DNA from: Aeromicrobium ginsengisoli | GTDB taxonomy: Bacteria; Actinomycetota; Actinomycetes; Propionibacteriales; Nocardioidaceae | Reading direction: 5' to 3' | Assembly: GCF_004134905.2 (NCBI RefSeq) | Contig: NZ_SDPQ02000002.1 | Location: 868,001 to 932,000 of the forward strand | Length of the DNA stretch: 64,000 bases | In this document: positions 42,566 through 51,627 of the stretch, piece by piece | Position numbering within the stretch: position 1 is the stretch's first letter | Layout of the letters: the number at the start of each line of letters is the position of its first letter | Program-made: the position numbers and the translations under genes | Notes under the pieces: generated by a model | Database searches by the model: none | What the model saw: the letters and a program-made list of their open reading frames with translations, nothing else | What the model was told of the DNA's origin: nothing

Positions 42566-44835
42566 CCGCTCCCGCCTCGACGTACCGGCTTCAGCTGCGG
42601 CCCGGCTTCGACTTCGCTGACGCGCGAGGAGTCGTCGCGTACCTGCGCGATCTCGGCATCGGCGCCGTCTACGTCTCGCCGGTCCTCGAGGCGACGCCCG
42701 GCTCGACGCACGGCTATGACGTCACGGACCCCACGCGCATGCGCGAGGAGCTGGGCGGCGAGGACGGCTTCCGCTCGCTCACGGCGGCCGCCCGCGAGGC
42801 CGGGCTCGGCGTCGTCGTCGACATCGTGCCCAACCACATGTCGGTCGAGGTCCCCTCGGCCAACCCTTGGTGGCGACACGTCTTGCGAGACGGATCGCGT
42901 TCGGCCTATGCGAACCATTTCGACATCGACTGGTCGCGAGGTCGCGTGCTGGTGCCGGTGCTGGGGTCTGCCGACGACCTCGCGAAGCTCACGGTCGAGG
43001 GCGACGAGCTGGTCTACTTCGACCATCGCTTCCCGATCGCACCCGGAACGGGTGAAGGGTCGCCTCAAGAGGTCCACGACCGGCAGCACTATGAGCTGGT
43101 CGACTGGCGGCGCGGCAACACCGAGCTGAACTATCGCCGGTTCTTCGACATCACGACCCTGGCCGCGGTGACCGTCGAACGGCCCGAGGTGTTCGACGAC
43201 ACCCACCGCGAGATCCTCACGTGGGTCAACGCGGAGGAGGTCACCGGCCTGCGGATCGATCATCCCGACGGGCTCGCCGATCCCGGAGCGTACGTCCGCC
43301 GGCTGCGTGACGCGGCGCCTCACGCGTGGATCGTCATCGAGAAGATCCTGCACCCCGGTGAGCACCTGCCGGAGAGCTGGCCCGTCGAGGGGACGACGGG
43401 CTACGACGCGATGCGCGAGACGCTCGGCGTGCTCCTCGATCCGGCCGGCGAGGAGGCGTTCACCAAGCTCGCGGACCGGCTCGGCGTCCGTACGGACTAC
43501 GCCGCGGTCGAGCAGGAGGCGCGGCGGCTCGTCACCGACACGATCCTCGTCGCCGAGGTCCGGCGAATCGCCGGCCTCCTCGACGGCGTTGACGTTGACG
43601 CAGCGCGAGCCGCCGTGGCCGAGACGATGATCGCGTTCGGCGTCTATCGGTCGTACCTGCCTGAGGTGGAGTCGACCTGGACCGACGCCGTCGAGCGTGC
43701 CCGCGACCGTCGTCCCGATCTCGACGCCGCGCTCACCACGCTCGACCAGCAGGTGCGCGGCGATCCCGAGGGCGAGCTCGCGACGCGCATCCAGCAGACC
43801 TCCGGCATGGTCGTCGCCAAGGGCACCGAGGACACCACGTTCTACCGGTTCACCCGCTTCGCGGCGCTCAACGAGGTCGGCGGCTCGCCCGAGGTCTGGG
43901 GCATGGGCGTCGACGAGTTCCACCGGCTTGCTGCCGAGCGCGACGCCGGCCGGCCCGCGACCATGACGGCCCTAACGACCCATGACACCAAGCGCTCGGA
44001 AGACACCCGAGCCCGCATGGCCGTGCTGGCCGAGGTCGCGGACGACTTCGCCGACGCCGTCGCCTCGTGGACCGAGCGCTGCGGCATCGACGAGCCGTCC
44101 CTCAACCTGCTGGCGTGGCAGACGCTCGTCGGCGCCTGGCCGATCAGCGACGAGCGACTCGGTGATTACCTGCTCAAGGCCGCGCGCGAGTCCAAGCTCC
44201 GCACGACCTGGACCGAGCCGGACGAGGAGTTCGAGAAGTCGGTCGCGGCGTGGCCCGCCCGCGTACGCGATGAGGTCGGCGACGAGGTGGAGGCGTTCGT
44301 CCGCCGGATCGAGTGGCCGGGCTGGTCCAACTCGCTGACCCAGAAGATCGTCCAGCTCACGGCCCCCGGTGTGCCCGACGTCTATCAGGGCACCGAGCTG
44401 TGGGACTTCTCGCTCGTCGACCCGGACAATCGCCGCCCGGTCGACTACGACCTCCGCCGCGAGATGCTGGCCCGGTTCGACGAGGGGCTCGTGCCCGAGC
44501 TCGACGTCTCGGGCGCGACCAAGCTGTTCGTCGTGCAGCGAGCTCTCACCCTGCGGCGCGACCGTCCCGAGCTGTTCGAGGGATACCGGTCGCTGTCAGC
44601 GGATGGTCCGGCTGCGGCGCACGCTCTGGCATACGCCCGCAGCGAGGACCTCGTGGTCGTCGGCACCAGGTTGCCGGTCGGCCTCGAAGCCGCGGGCGGT
44701 TGGGGTGACACGACCCTGACGCTCGGGGAGGGGGAGTGGACCGACCTCATCACCGGAGCCACCATCGCCGGCGGCGTCGCAGAGCTGTCCGCCGTGCTCA
44801 CGCGCTATCCGGTGGCCCTTCTCGTCAGGTCATAG
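42562..44835 (+). CDS. treY: maltooligosyltrehalose synthase
   Basis: A 757-residue GH13 enzyme that converts the reducing end of maltodextrins to a trehalose linkage. Motifs are T-Y-R-L-Q-L-R at the N-terminus, D-I-V-P-N-H-M, G-L-R-I-D-H-P-D-G-L, V-I-E-K-I-L and T-T-H-D-T-K-R-S-E-D-T-R-A-R. ATG 42562 overlaps the glgX stop. The partner TreZ is encoded at 48399, separated by four unrelated genes. Confidence 0.96.
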   Translation: MTAPASTYRLQLRPGFDFADARGVVAYLRDLGIGAVYVSPVLEATPGSTHGYDVTDPTRMREELGGEDGFRSLTAAAREAGLGVVVDIVPNHMSVEVPSANPWWRHVLRDGSRSAYANHFDIDWSRGRVLVPVLGSADDLAKLTVEGDELVYFDHRFPIAPGTGEGSPQEVHDRQHYELVDWRRGNTELNYRRFFDITTLAAVTVERPEVFDDTHREILTWVNAEEVTGLRIDHPDGLADPGAYVRRLRDAAPHAWIVIEKILHPGEHLPESWPVEGTTGYDAMRETLGVLLDPAGEEAFTKLADRLGVRTDYAAVEQEARRLVTDTILVAEVRRIAGLLDGVDVDAARAAVAETMIAFGVYRSYLPEVESTWTDAVERARDRRPDLDAALTTLDQQVRGDPEGELATRIQQTSGMVVAKGTEDTTFYRFTRFAALNEVGGSPEVWGMGVDEFHRLAAERDAGRPATMTALTTHDTKRSEDTRARMAVLAEVADDFADAVASWTERCGIDEPSLNLLAWQTLVGAWPISDERLGDYLLKAARESKLRTTWTEPDEEFEKSVAAWPARVRDEVGDEVEAFVRRIEWPGWSNSLTQKIVQLTAPGVPDVYQGTELWDFSLVDPDNRRPVDYDLRREMLARFDEGLVPELDVSGATKLFVVQRALTLRRDRPELFEGYRSLSADGPAAAHALAYARSEDLVVVGTRLPVGLEAAGGWGDTTLTLGEGEWTDLITGATIAGGVAELSAVLTRYPVALLVRS

Positions 44836-44885
44836 CCCTCCGTTTCACACTGCTTTCACTCTCTGGTTGCAGGGCAAATTCGATC

Positions 44886-44901
44886 TTGACCGGGCGGTCA
44901 A
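44886..44901. promoter_or_regulatory. TetR-type operator TTGACCG-GG-CGGTCAA
   Basis: Perfect 7-bp dyad, 75 bases before the SPW-protein start. This shape is typical of TetR-family sites, and a TetR gene lies directly downstream of the SPW gene, so autoregulation of the two-gene unit is likely. TTGACC within it could also serve as a -35 element. Confidence 0.65.
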
Positions 44902-44976
44902 TCAGGCGCACACTCAAGGTGAGTGATCCGCCTCCAATCGACGGGTCTCGAAGTGGAAAGTAGGTGGTTGGACGTG

Positions 44977-45330
44977 ATGAAGAAATGGGCTCATCCTCTG
45001 GACTTTGTTGCCCTGGCTGCTGGTGTGTACGCGGCGTGTTCGCCGATCTGGACGGACACGACGGACGACGCGACTACCACGATGGTCGTGCTCGGAGTCG
45101 TGACCGCGTGCATAGCGCTCTACTCCTTGGCTCGGCCAGGCGAGATCGCAGAAGGCCTGATGGCGTTGATGGGCATCTTGTTCATCGCCTCGCCCTGGGT
45201 CATGAATTTCGACAAGGTCGATGACATGGCGCTCACGGCCTGGGTGGTCGGCGCGATCGCCCTGGTGGTCGGCGTCGCCGACTACGCCATGGGGCATCGG
45301 TCGCATCACGGTGGCGGGTTGACCGTCTAG
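44977..45330 (+). CDS. SPW-repeat membrane protein
   Basis: A 117-residue protein with four membrane helices in two repeats, each with an S-P-x-W-type motif (C-S-P-I-W near residue 24 and A-S-P-W-V near 73). These define the SPW repeat family of unknown function. ATG 44977 begins M-K-K-W-A-H-P; GTG 44974 is an alternative, and AGGTGG lies upstream. It is followed 17 bases later by a TetR regulator. Confidence 0.85.
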   Translation: MKKWAHPLDFVALAAGVYAACSPIWTDTTDDATTTMVVLGVVTACIALYSLARPGEIAEGLMALMGILFIASPWVMNFDKVDDMALTAWVVGAIALVVGVADYAMGHRSHHGGGLTV

Positions 45331-45347
45331 TCACGGAAGGATTCATC

Positions 45348-45956
45348 ATGGCGCGGACTCGCTCGGATCACGCCGGGCGAGTCCGGCGCGCCGGGAGCAT
45401 GGACGTCGACGCTCGCGACCGCATCCTCGACGCCGCGGAGCAGCTCATCGCGAGCGATGGTTTCGACGCCACGCCCACCGCGCGGATCGCGGCACGGGCG
45501 AAGGTCGCGAAGGGTCTGCTCTTCTACTACTTCCCTCGCAAGATCGACCTGCTGCGCTGCCTGCTCACCGAGCGCCTGCCCGCACCCCCGAAGCGCCTCG
45601 CGAGTGGCATCGCGACGAAGGGTGACCTCCACGGCTCACTAGTCCGGTTGGCTCAGAGCTTCAGCCATACGCAGTCGCAGTCGCCCGAGGTGACGACGAT
45701 CGTGTTCCGCGAGGCCGGCACGCACCCGGAGGTCGGCCAGCACCTGGAGGCGTTGCGCGATGGGCTGGTCGAGCTGACCGAGCGCGTGCTCGACGCGGCC
45801 AGTCCCAAGGCGCTGGACCGGCGTCGCCGGCACGGCGCCGCGGACACGTACGTCGCCGTATTGCTTCACGATGCGAACGCGCGTCGGTTCAACGGTCCGC
45901 TGCCGGACCTCGATGCCGCAGCGCGCATCGTCGCCGCCGGCCTGTCGTCTGCCTGA
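45348..45956 (+). CDS. TetR-family regulator
   Basis: A 202-residue TetR repressor with a basic N-terminal tail, then the helix-turn-helix (R-I-L-D-A-A-E-Q-L-I through K-G-L-L-F-Y-Y-F-P-R-K). GGAAGGA precedes the ATG. It forms a unit with the SPW membrane protein and probably acts at the palindrome 44886-44901. Confidence 0.9.
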   Translation: MARTRSDHAGRVRRAGSMDVDARDRILDAAEQLIASDGFDATPTARIAARAKVAKGLLFYYFPRKIDLLRCLLTERLPAPPKRLASGIATKGDLHGSLVRLAQSFSHTQSQSPEVTTIVFREAGTHPEVGQHLEALRDGLVELTERVLDAASPKALDRRRRHGAADTYVAVLLHDANARRFNGPLPDLDAAARIVAAGLSSA

Positions 45957-45967
45957 CCACACGCCGG

Positions 45968-47248
45968 TCAGGGTCGCCAGCGGTGGTTGCGTTGCCAGAC
46001 GCCTCGGGGTTTCTTGATTTCGATGATGCCGTCGGGGGTTTGGCGGAATTGCCAGTTTTCGTCGTGGGCTTGGTGGTGGTGCCGGGAGCACATGAGGGTG
46101 CCGTCGTTGATGTTGGTGGTGGCGCCTTGGGCCCAGTCTTGTTTCCAGTGGTGGCCTTCGCACCAGCTGGGTGGTGCTTCGCAGCCTGGGGTGATGCAGC
46201 CGAGGTCGCGGTTGGCGATCGCGATCCGTTGGGCGGGGGTGAACAACCTTTTGGCGCGACCCATGTCCAACGGCAACGGTTGGCCGTTGAAGACCATGGG
46301 CAGGATGCCGTGGTTGCAGGCCAGGCGTCGCAGTTCGCTGGAGCTGATCCGGGTGCCGGTGGTCAACGTCGCGGCGCCGACCTTCTTCTTCAAGTCGGCC
46401 AGGTCGATGTTGACCGTGATCACCGCCGGGGTGCCACCAGCGGTGGGCAGCTTGTCAGTCGGCAACCGCTCGATGAGGTGCGCGAACGCTCGACCCATCC
46501 TCTGCGAATAGGTCAGCTCGTCCTGGTCGCGCTCCTGGTCGGGGGTGAGGTGACGACGGCGGGGTGCGGCGATCGCGTCCAACGCTGATCTGAGCATTTC
46601 GCCGTGGAGGGCTGGCAGGCGTCCGCCGAATCGCCAGGTGCCGTCGTGGTCGTCGACCAACCAGGCCTCGGTCCGCGCCCAGGCCCTCTTCTCCCGCAAC
46701 CGGAGCGCTTCGTCCTCGTCGACCTTGGCGTCGGCGGGCTGCTTGAACGTGTCGCTGACCCGCAGGGCGCGTTGGCGTAGGTCCTTGATCGGGAACCGTT
46801 TCGCATCAGCAATCAGCGACTTCTCACATGCGGCCCGCTGATCGGCGGTGACACCCTCTGGGAGGTCGGCCATGGTGCTGGCGATGACCGCGGCCTGGGT
46901 CTCGGCCAGCTCACCGGCGGCCAACGCGTCCTCAGTCTTGGGTGCGGCCGAGAGTGCTTTGGCGACTCGGACGGACCGGTCGGCCTCCCACTTGTCGCGC
47001 CCGAATCCACGGGCCAGGACTTCGCCGGTGCGGGCCTTGTCACCCAGCCCGGCATCCAGGGCGCGTACGGCCGCGAGCTCCTGCCCAGCGATACGGGCCT
47101 TGAGGCGGCGCAACCGTTCGACCGCGTGACGACGCATGACCGGATCCAACGAGGCGTATGCCTCGACCGGCATGTCGTCCAGCACGGCATCGAGCGCGTC
47201 CAGGCAGCCCACCAACGGTGGCGGCGATGGCACGAGCTCGGCAACCAT
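45968..47248 (-). CDS. DUF222/HNH endonuclease-domain protein (13E12 family)
   Basis: A 426-residue protein with an N-terminal DUF222 helical region (about 15-290) and a C-terminal HNH nuclease domain: C-I-T-P-G-C, W-C-E-G-H-H-W, N-I-N-D-G-T-L-M-C-S-R-H-H-H-Q-A-H. These 13E12-type genes are repeated in actinobacterial genomes and behave like mobile passengers. GGGGGAT precedes ATG 47248. A near-perfect LexA box upstream suggests DNA-damage induction. It separates treY from treZ. Confidence 0.92.
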   Translation of the reverse strand: MVAELVPSPPPLVGCLDALDAVLDDMPVEAYASLDPVMRRHAVERLRRLKARIAGQELAAVRALDAGLGDKARTGEVLARGFGRDKWEADRSVRVAKALSAAPKTEDALAAGELAETQAAVIASTMADLPEGVTADQRAACEKSLIADAKRFPIKDLRQRALRVSDTFKQPADAKVDEDEALRLREKRAWARTEAWLVDDHDGTWRFGGRLPALHGEMLRSALDAIAAPRRRHLTPDQERDQDELTYSQRMGRAFAHLIERLPTDKLPTAGGTPAVITVNIDLADLKKKVGAATLTTGTRISSSELRRLACNHGILPMVFNGQPLPLDMGRAKRLFTPAQRIAIANRDLGCITPGCEAPPSWCEGHHWKQDWAQGATTNINDGTLMCSRHHHQAHDENWQFRQTPDGIIEIKKPRGVWQRNHRWRP

Positions 47249-47262
47249 GATCCCCCGATCAT

Positions 47263-47278
47263 TAGAACGTATGTTCGA
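47263..47278. promoter_or_regulatory. LexA/SOS box before the 13E12 HNH gene
   Basis: On the minus strand TCGAACATACGTTCTA matches the actinobacterial SOS box TCGAAC-N4-GTTCGA at all but one position. It lies 15 bases upstream of the ATG, ideal for repression by LexA. Confidence 0.8.
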
Positions 47279-47394
47279 CTGATCCCAGACTAGACCACGC
47301 CTCCGACACTGTCCATCGCGCCGAACCGGGGATGTGGGCAACCGGGATCCGATCTCTGAGATGCCGCTGTGGAGCGCGCCACTAGGCTCGAATC

Positions 47395-48402
47395 ATGGAC
47401 TTCAGATATCTCGGGAACAGCGGCCTCAAGGTCAGCGAAATCATCTACGGCAACTGGCTCACGCACGGCTCGCAGGTCGAGAACGACGCCGCACTGGCGT
47501 GCGTACGGGCTGCCCTCGACTCGGGCATCACGACGTTCGACACCGCCGACGTCTATGCCAACACCAAGGCCGAGTCCGTCCTCGGCGAGGCGCTCAAGGG
47601 CGAGCGCCGGGCATCGCTGGAGATCTTCACCAAGGTCTACTGGCCGACCGGCCCCGGCGGACCCAACGACACCGGACTGTCGCGCAAGCACATCATGGAG
47701 TCGATCAACGGCTCGCTCGAACGGCTCGGCACCGACTACGTCGACCTCTATCAGGCTCACCGCTACGACGTGGAGACGCCGCTCGAGGAGACCATGCAGG
47801 CATTCGCCGACGTGGTCCGCCAGGGCAAGGCGCTCTACATCGGCGTCAGCGAGTGGACCGCCGACCAGATCCGCGCCGGCCACGCGCTCGCCCAGGACCT
47901 CGGCATCCAGCTGATCTCCAACCAGCCGCAGTACTCCATGCTCTGGCGCGTCATCGAGGGCGAGGTCGTGCCCACGAGCAAGGAGCTCGGCATCTCGCAG
48001 ATCGTCTGGTCGCCGATCGCGCAGGGCGTGCTCAGCGGCAAGTACAAGCCGGGCGCCGCACCGCCCGAGGGCAGTCGTGCCACCGACGAGAAGGGTGGCG
48101 CCGACATGATCAAGCGCTTCCTCGACGACGAAGTGCTGACCGCGGTGCAGAAGCTCCAGCCGATCGCCGACGGCCTCGACATCACGATGGCGCAGCTCGC
48201 CGTCGCCTGGGTGCTCGCCAACGACAACGTCGCGGCGGCGATCGTCGGTGCTTCGCGGCCCGAGCAGGTCGAGTCCAACGCGCAGGCTTCGGGCATCAAG
48301 CTCGATGACGACGTGCTCAAGGCGGTCGACGAGGCACTCGGCGACCTGCCCGAGACCGACCCGGCGCAGACCAAGTCGCCGGAAACCCGCGTCGTCAGGT
48401 GA
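47395..48402 (+). CDS. aldo/keto reductase
   Basis: A 335-residue AKR of the voltage-gated potassium-channel beta-subunit-like group. The tetrad is visible as D-T-A-D-V-Y (Asp and Tyr), F-T-K-V-Y-W (Lys) and Y-Q-A-H-R-Y-D (His). The C-terminal G-A-S-R-P-E-Q-V-E-S-N binds NADPH phosphate. treZ starts inside its stop (GTGA), so the two are coupled; the link to trehalose may be only positional. Confidence 0.92.
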   Translation: MDFRYLGNSGLKVSEIIYGNWLTHGSQVENDAALACVRAALDSGITTFDTADVYANTKAESVLGEALKGERRASLEIFTKVYWPTGPGGPNDTGLSRKHIMESINGSLERLGTDYVDLYQAHRYDVETPLEETMQAFADVVRQGKALYIGVSEWTADQIRAGHALAQDLGIQLISNQPQYSMLWRVIEGEVVPTSKELGISQIVWSPIAQGVLSGKYKPGAAPPEGSRATDEKGGADMIKRFLDDEVLTAVQKLQPIADGLDITMAQLAVAWVLANDNVAAAIVGASRPEQVESNAQASGIKLDDDVLKAVDEALGDLPETDPAQTKSPETRVVR

Positions 48403-50072
48403 CGTTCACGGTCTGGTGCCCCGACCTCCAGCGCGTACGCCTGAGGGTCGGTGGCACCAACCACGAGCTGCGTCTCGGCGAGGGCGGCTGGTGGCATGCG
48501 GATGCCGACGTCCCTTCGGGCACCGACTACGCGTTCCTGTTGGGCGATGACGACACCCCGCTGCCCGACCCGCGCTCGCAGTGGCAGCCCAACGGCGTGC
48601 ACGCGGCCTCCAGGACGTACGACCACGACGCCTTCGCGTGGAGCGACTCGTCGTGGGAGGGCCGCGCGCTCGAGGGGGCGGTGATCTACGAGCTGCACGT
48701 CGGCACGTTCACTCCCGGGCGTACGTTCGACGCCGCCGTCGAGCGGCTCGACCACCTCGTCGACCTCGGCATCGACCTCGTCGAGGTGCTGCCGGTCAAC
48801 TCGTTCGACGGCGATGCGGGCTGGGGCTACGACGGCGTGCTGTGGGGCGCCGTGCACGAGCCGTATGGGGGGCCGGACGGGTTCAAGCGGTTCGTCGACG
48901 CGTGCCATGCGCGGGGGCTCGGCGTCGTGCTCGACGTCGTCTACAACCACCTCGGGCCGTCGGGTGCCTACCTCGACCGCTTCGGCCCCTACTTCGCCGG
49001 CCAGAACGACTGGGGGCCCGGGCTCAATCTCGACGGGCCGCAGTCGGACGAGGTGCGGCGGTACGTGCTCGACAATGCGCTCGGCTGGTTCGAGCACTTC
49101 CACGTCGACGCGCTGCGGCTCGATGCCGTGCACGCGCTGACTGATCGGCGCGCGCTGACGTTGCTCGAGGAGCTGTCGGCGGGGACCGCACGCATGTCTG
49201 CTGTCCTCGGTCGGCCGCTGACCTTGATCGCCGAGTCCGACCTCAATGACCCGCGCATGGTCACACCCCGCTCGTCGGGTGGGCTCGGCATGGATGCCCA
49301 GTGGTCCGACGACCTGCACCACGCGCTGCACGTACGCCTGACGGGGGAGACCGACGGCTACTACGCCGACTTCGCCGCACCCGGCGCGCTGGCCACGACG
49401 TTGCGTGGCGCGTACTTCCACGCCGGCACGTGGTCGTCGTTCCGCGAACGTACGCACGGCCGGCCGGTCGACACCTCTCGGCTCACCGGCACCTCCTTCC
49501 TCGCATACCTGCAGAACCACGACCAGATCGGCAACCGCGCCACCGGCGACCGCATCTCGGCGTCCGTCTCGCCCGGCCTGCAGGCGTGCGGTGCGGCGAT
49601 CGTGCTCCTGGGGCCCTACACGCCGATGCTGTTCATGGGGGAGGAGTGGGCGGCCAGCACGCCGTGGCAGTTCTTCGCGTCGTTCCCCGATCCCGAGCTC
49701 GCTGAGGCCGTACGCACCGGTCGTCGCCGCGAGTTCGGTCGGCACGGGTGGGGCGAGTCCGAGGTGCCCGACCCGATGGACCCGGCGACGGTCGAGCGTT
49801 CGACGCTCGACTGGTCGGAGCTCTCCTCGCCGGGGCACGCCTCGATGCTCTCGCTCTATCGCTCCCTGATCGCGCTGCGCCGCTCACACCCAGAGCTGGC
49901 TGATCCGTCGCTGGACAGCTTCGTCGTCGAGGTCGCCGACGATGACTCCTGGCTCGTCATGCACCGCGGCCCGCTGCGCGTCGTCGTCAAGTTCGCCGAG
50001 GAGTCCTTCGAAGTCCGTACGACCGACTGGTCGCCCGAGTCGCCGGAACACGTGCTGCTGTCCGGGGGTTGA
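48399..50072 (+). CDS. treZ: malto-oligosyltrehalose trehalohydrolase
   Basis: A 557-residue GH13 enzyme that releases trehalose from maltooligosyltrehalose made by TreY. Short N-domain, then D-V-V-Y-N-H, A-L-R-L-D-A-V-H-A-L, I-A-E-S-D-L and Q-N-H-D-Q-I-G-N. GTG start overlaps the AKR stop. It converges on the response-regulator gene with only 12 bases between stops. Confidence 0.95.
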   Translation: MTFTVWCPDLQRVRLRVGGTNHELRLGEGGWWHADADVPSGTDYAFLLGDDDTPLPDPRSQWQPNGVHAASRTYDHDAFAWSDSSWEGRALEGAVIYELHVGTFTPGRTFDAAVERLDHLVDLGIDLVEVLPVNSFDGDAGWGYDGVLWGAVHEPYGGPDGFKRFVDACHARGLGVVLDVVYNHLGPSGAYLDRFGPYFAGQNDWGPGLNLDGPQSDEVRRYVLDNALGWFEHFHVDALRLDAVHALTDRRALTLLEELSAGTARMSAVLGRPLTLIAESDLNDPRMVTPRSSGGLGMDAQWSDDLHHALHVRLTGETDGYYADFAAPGALATTLRGAYFHAGTWSSFRERTHGRPVDTSRLTGTSFLAYLQNHDQIGNRATGDRISASVSPGLQACGAAIVLLGPYTPMLFMGEEWAASTPWQFFASFPDPELAEAVRTGRRREFGRHGWGESEVPDPMDPATVERSTLDWSELSSPGHASMLSLYRSLIALRRSHPELADPSLDSFVVEVADDDSWLVMHRGPLRVVVKFAEESFEVRTTDWSPESPEHVLLSGG

Positions 50073-50084
50073 TGCGCAGATCCT

Positions 50085-50759
50085 TCAGCAGTCGGGGTTC
50101 CGGCCGAAGCCTGCCTCGCGCGCCTTGACGATGGCCTCGGCGCGGCCGTTGGCATGCAGCTTGGCGTAGATCTCGGAGACGGTGTTGCGCACGGTCTTGT
50201 TGGAGACGAACAGCTTGCGTGCGATGGCGTCGTTGCTGACCCCGGCCGCGAGCAGCTCCAGTACTTCGTTCTCGCGCTCCGTCAGGTGAGTCAGAGACGG
50301 ATTCACGGCCGCGGTGCCGCTCGATGCCTGGAACAGGCCGGCCACCCGTGACGCGAGGCGGGCGCCGAACACCATCCCGCCCTGGTGCGCCGTCCGCACC
50401 GCCGCGAGGACCTCGGCGGCACCGGAGCCCTTGAGCAGATAGCCGGAGGCCCCGGCCCAGATCGCGCTGACCACGGTGTCGTCGTCCTCGCTCATGGTGA
50501 GCATGACCACGCGGACGTTTGGGTGCTCAGCAGTGATGCGCCGCGTGGCCTCGACACCGTCCAGCTCGCCAGGCATCTGGATGTCCATCAGCACGACATC
50601 GGGCTGCTCGGAGGCGACCAGCGTGAGAGCTTCGGCGGCCTCGGCGGCCTGGCCGATCACGTGAGTGCCGTCCGCGGTCGACAGCAACGCCACCAGTCCC
50701 TCACGCACGATGGCGTGGTCGTCGACCACGACCACGCTGAGGGTGTCCGCGTCACTCAT
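50085..50759 (-). CDS. NarL/LuxR response regulator with truncated kinase partner
   Basis: A 224-residue regulator with a receiver domain (D13-D14, phospho-acceptor D59 in V-V-L-M-D-I-Q-M-P, L-L-K-G-S) and a LuxR helix-turn-helix (L-T-E-R-E-N-E-V-L-E-L-L to K-T-V-R-N-T-V-S-E-I-Y). It is intact, but its upstream kinase gene has lost its N-terminal part, so it may have no cognate phosphodonor. ATG 50759 overlaps the kinase remnant's stop (ATGA). Confidence 0.9.
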   Translation of the reverse strand: MSDADTLSVVVVDDHAIVREGLVALLSTADGTHVIGQAAEAAEALTLVASEQPDVVLMDIQMPGELDGVEATRRITAEHPNVRVVMLTMSEDDDTVVSAIWAGASGYLLKGSGAAEVLAAVRTAHQGGMVFGARLASRVAGLFQASSGTAAVNPSLTHLTERENEVLELLAAGVSNDAIARKLFVSNKTVRNTVSEIYAKLHANGRAEAIVKAREAGFGRNPDC

Positions 50760-51199
50760 GACTCGTCCTTTCCGGTCGCGCCGAGGGGGAGCACGGCCCG
50801 CACCGAGGTCCCACCCGACGACGGGCACTTGACCTCGGCGCGGCCGCCGAGCTCGGCAGCGCGTTCGCGTACCGACAGCAGGCCGACCCCGGCCTGCACG
50901 TCCTCGCCGATGCCGATGCCGTCGTCGACGATCTCCACGACGAGATCGCGGTCGGTCCGCTCCAGACGTACGCGAGCCGCGTCTGCGTGGGAGTGCCGGA
51001 CCACGTTGGTCAGCGACTCCGCCACGATCCGGTACGCCGCCACCTCCACGGCCGCCGACGTGGCCCCGAGGCTGCCGACGTCCACGTCGATGGGGATCGG
51101 CTGGGTCTCGGCGAGCTGTCGTATCGCGCCGACCAGGCCGCGGTCGTCGAGAGCCGGCGGGCGAAGCTCGTGAACGAACCGGATTGCTGGTAGCGACAT
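50756..51199 (-). pseudogene. sensor histidine kinase remnant (ATPase domain only)
   Basis: A 147-residue remnant beginning with the tail of the HisKA_3 helix (V-H-E-L-R-P-P-A-L-D-D-R-G-L) and a complete ATPase domain: N-box E-S-L-T-N-V-V-R-H-S, G1 D-D-G-I-G-I-G and G2 G-V-G-L-L-S-V-R-E-R. The sensor region and the phospho-accepting histidine are missing; upstream sequence is unrelated and lacks a Shine-Dalgarno for ATG 51199. The break lies about 180 bases from a tRNA-Gly-like sequence, suggesting loss by an integration or excision event. Confidence 0.8.
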
Positions 51200-51378
51200 G
51201 GGTGGACATATTGCATTTCCTCTCTGATGGTCCGGGGCGGATGTTGCCACCGGCGTGATCAGAGATTGCAGGGCCCGTTGTCCCGCTGCACAGGGACAAT
51301 GCGGCAAAGGGTGTCCCGCCTCAGACCGACGTCCATACCGGCGGAGGTCTCCGGCAGCGGGGCGCCGACTTCGAAGGA

Positions 51379-51452
51379 TGGAGCGGGCGCGAGGATTTGA
51401 ACCTCGACCCATTCCCCGGAAGGGCAGTGTGCTGCAACTACACCACGTCGGC
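51379..51452 (-). tRNA. tRNA-Gly(TCC)-like sequence, probably degenerate
   Basis: On the minus strand 74 bases fold roughly as tRNA: D-arm GTG/CAC, loop C-T-T-C-C-G-G with anticodon TCC, perfect T-arm CGAGG-TTCAAAT-CCTCG, and encoded CCA end. However, the acceptor stem mispairs at two of seven positions (GCCGACG against CGCCCGC) and the anticodon stem at two of five. The 3' half is intact and the 5' half is damaged, as in an attachment-site remnant. It may be a pseudo-tRNA. The flanks 51200-51378 and 51453-51627 hold no recognisable gene; a 7-bp hairpin (TTGTCCC/GGGACAA) lies at 51278-51299. Confidence 0.55.
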
Positions 51453-51627
51453 GAAGCCAGACTCTGTCGAGCCTGGCAGGTTCAAAATATGTCCCACTTC
51501 GAGGACTGTCCGAGCGGCAGGGTCTGCCTCCGCGGCCTGGGAGACGCTCTGCGCATCGACGTAGCGTCCCACAGCGCAACTATCGCGGGGAGCTTGTGCG
51601 ATCTGGCCGGCCTTGCAGCGAACGGGC

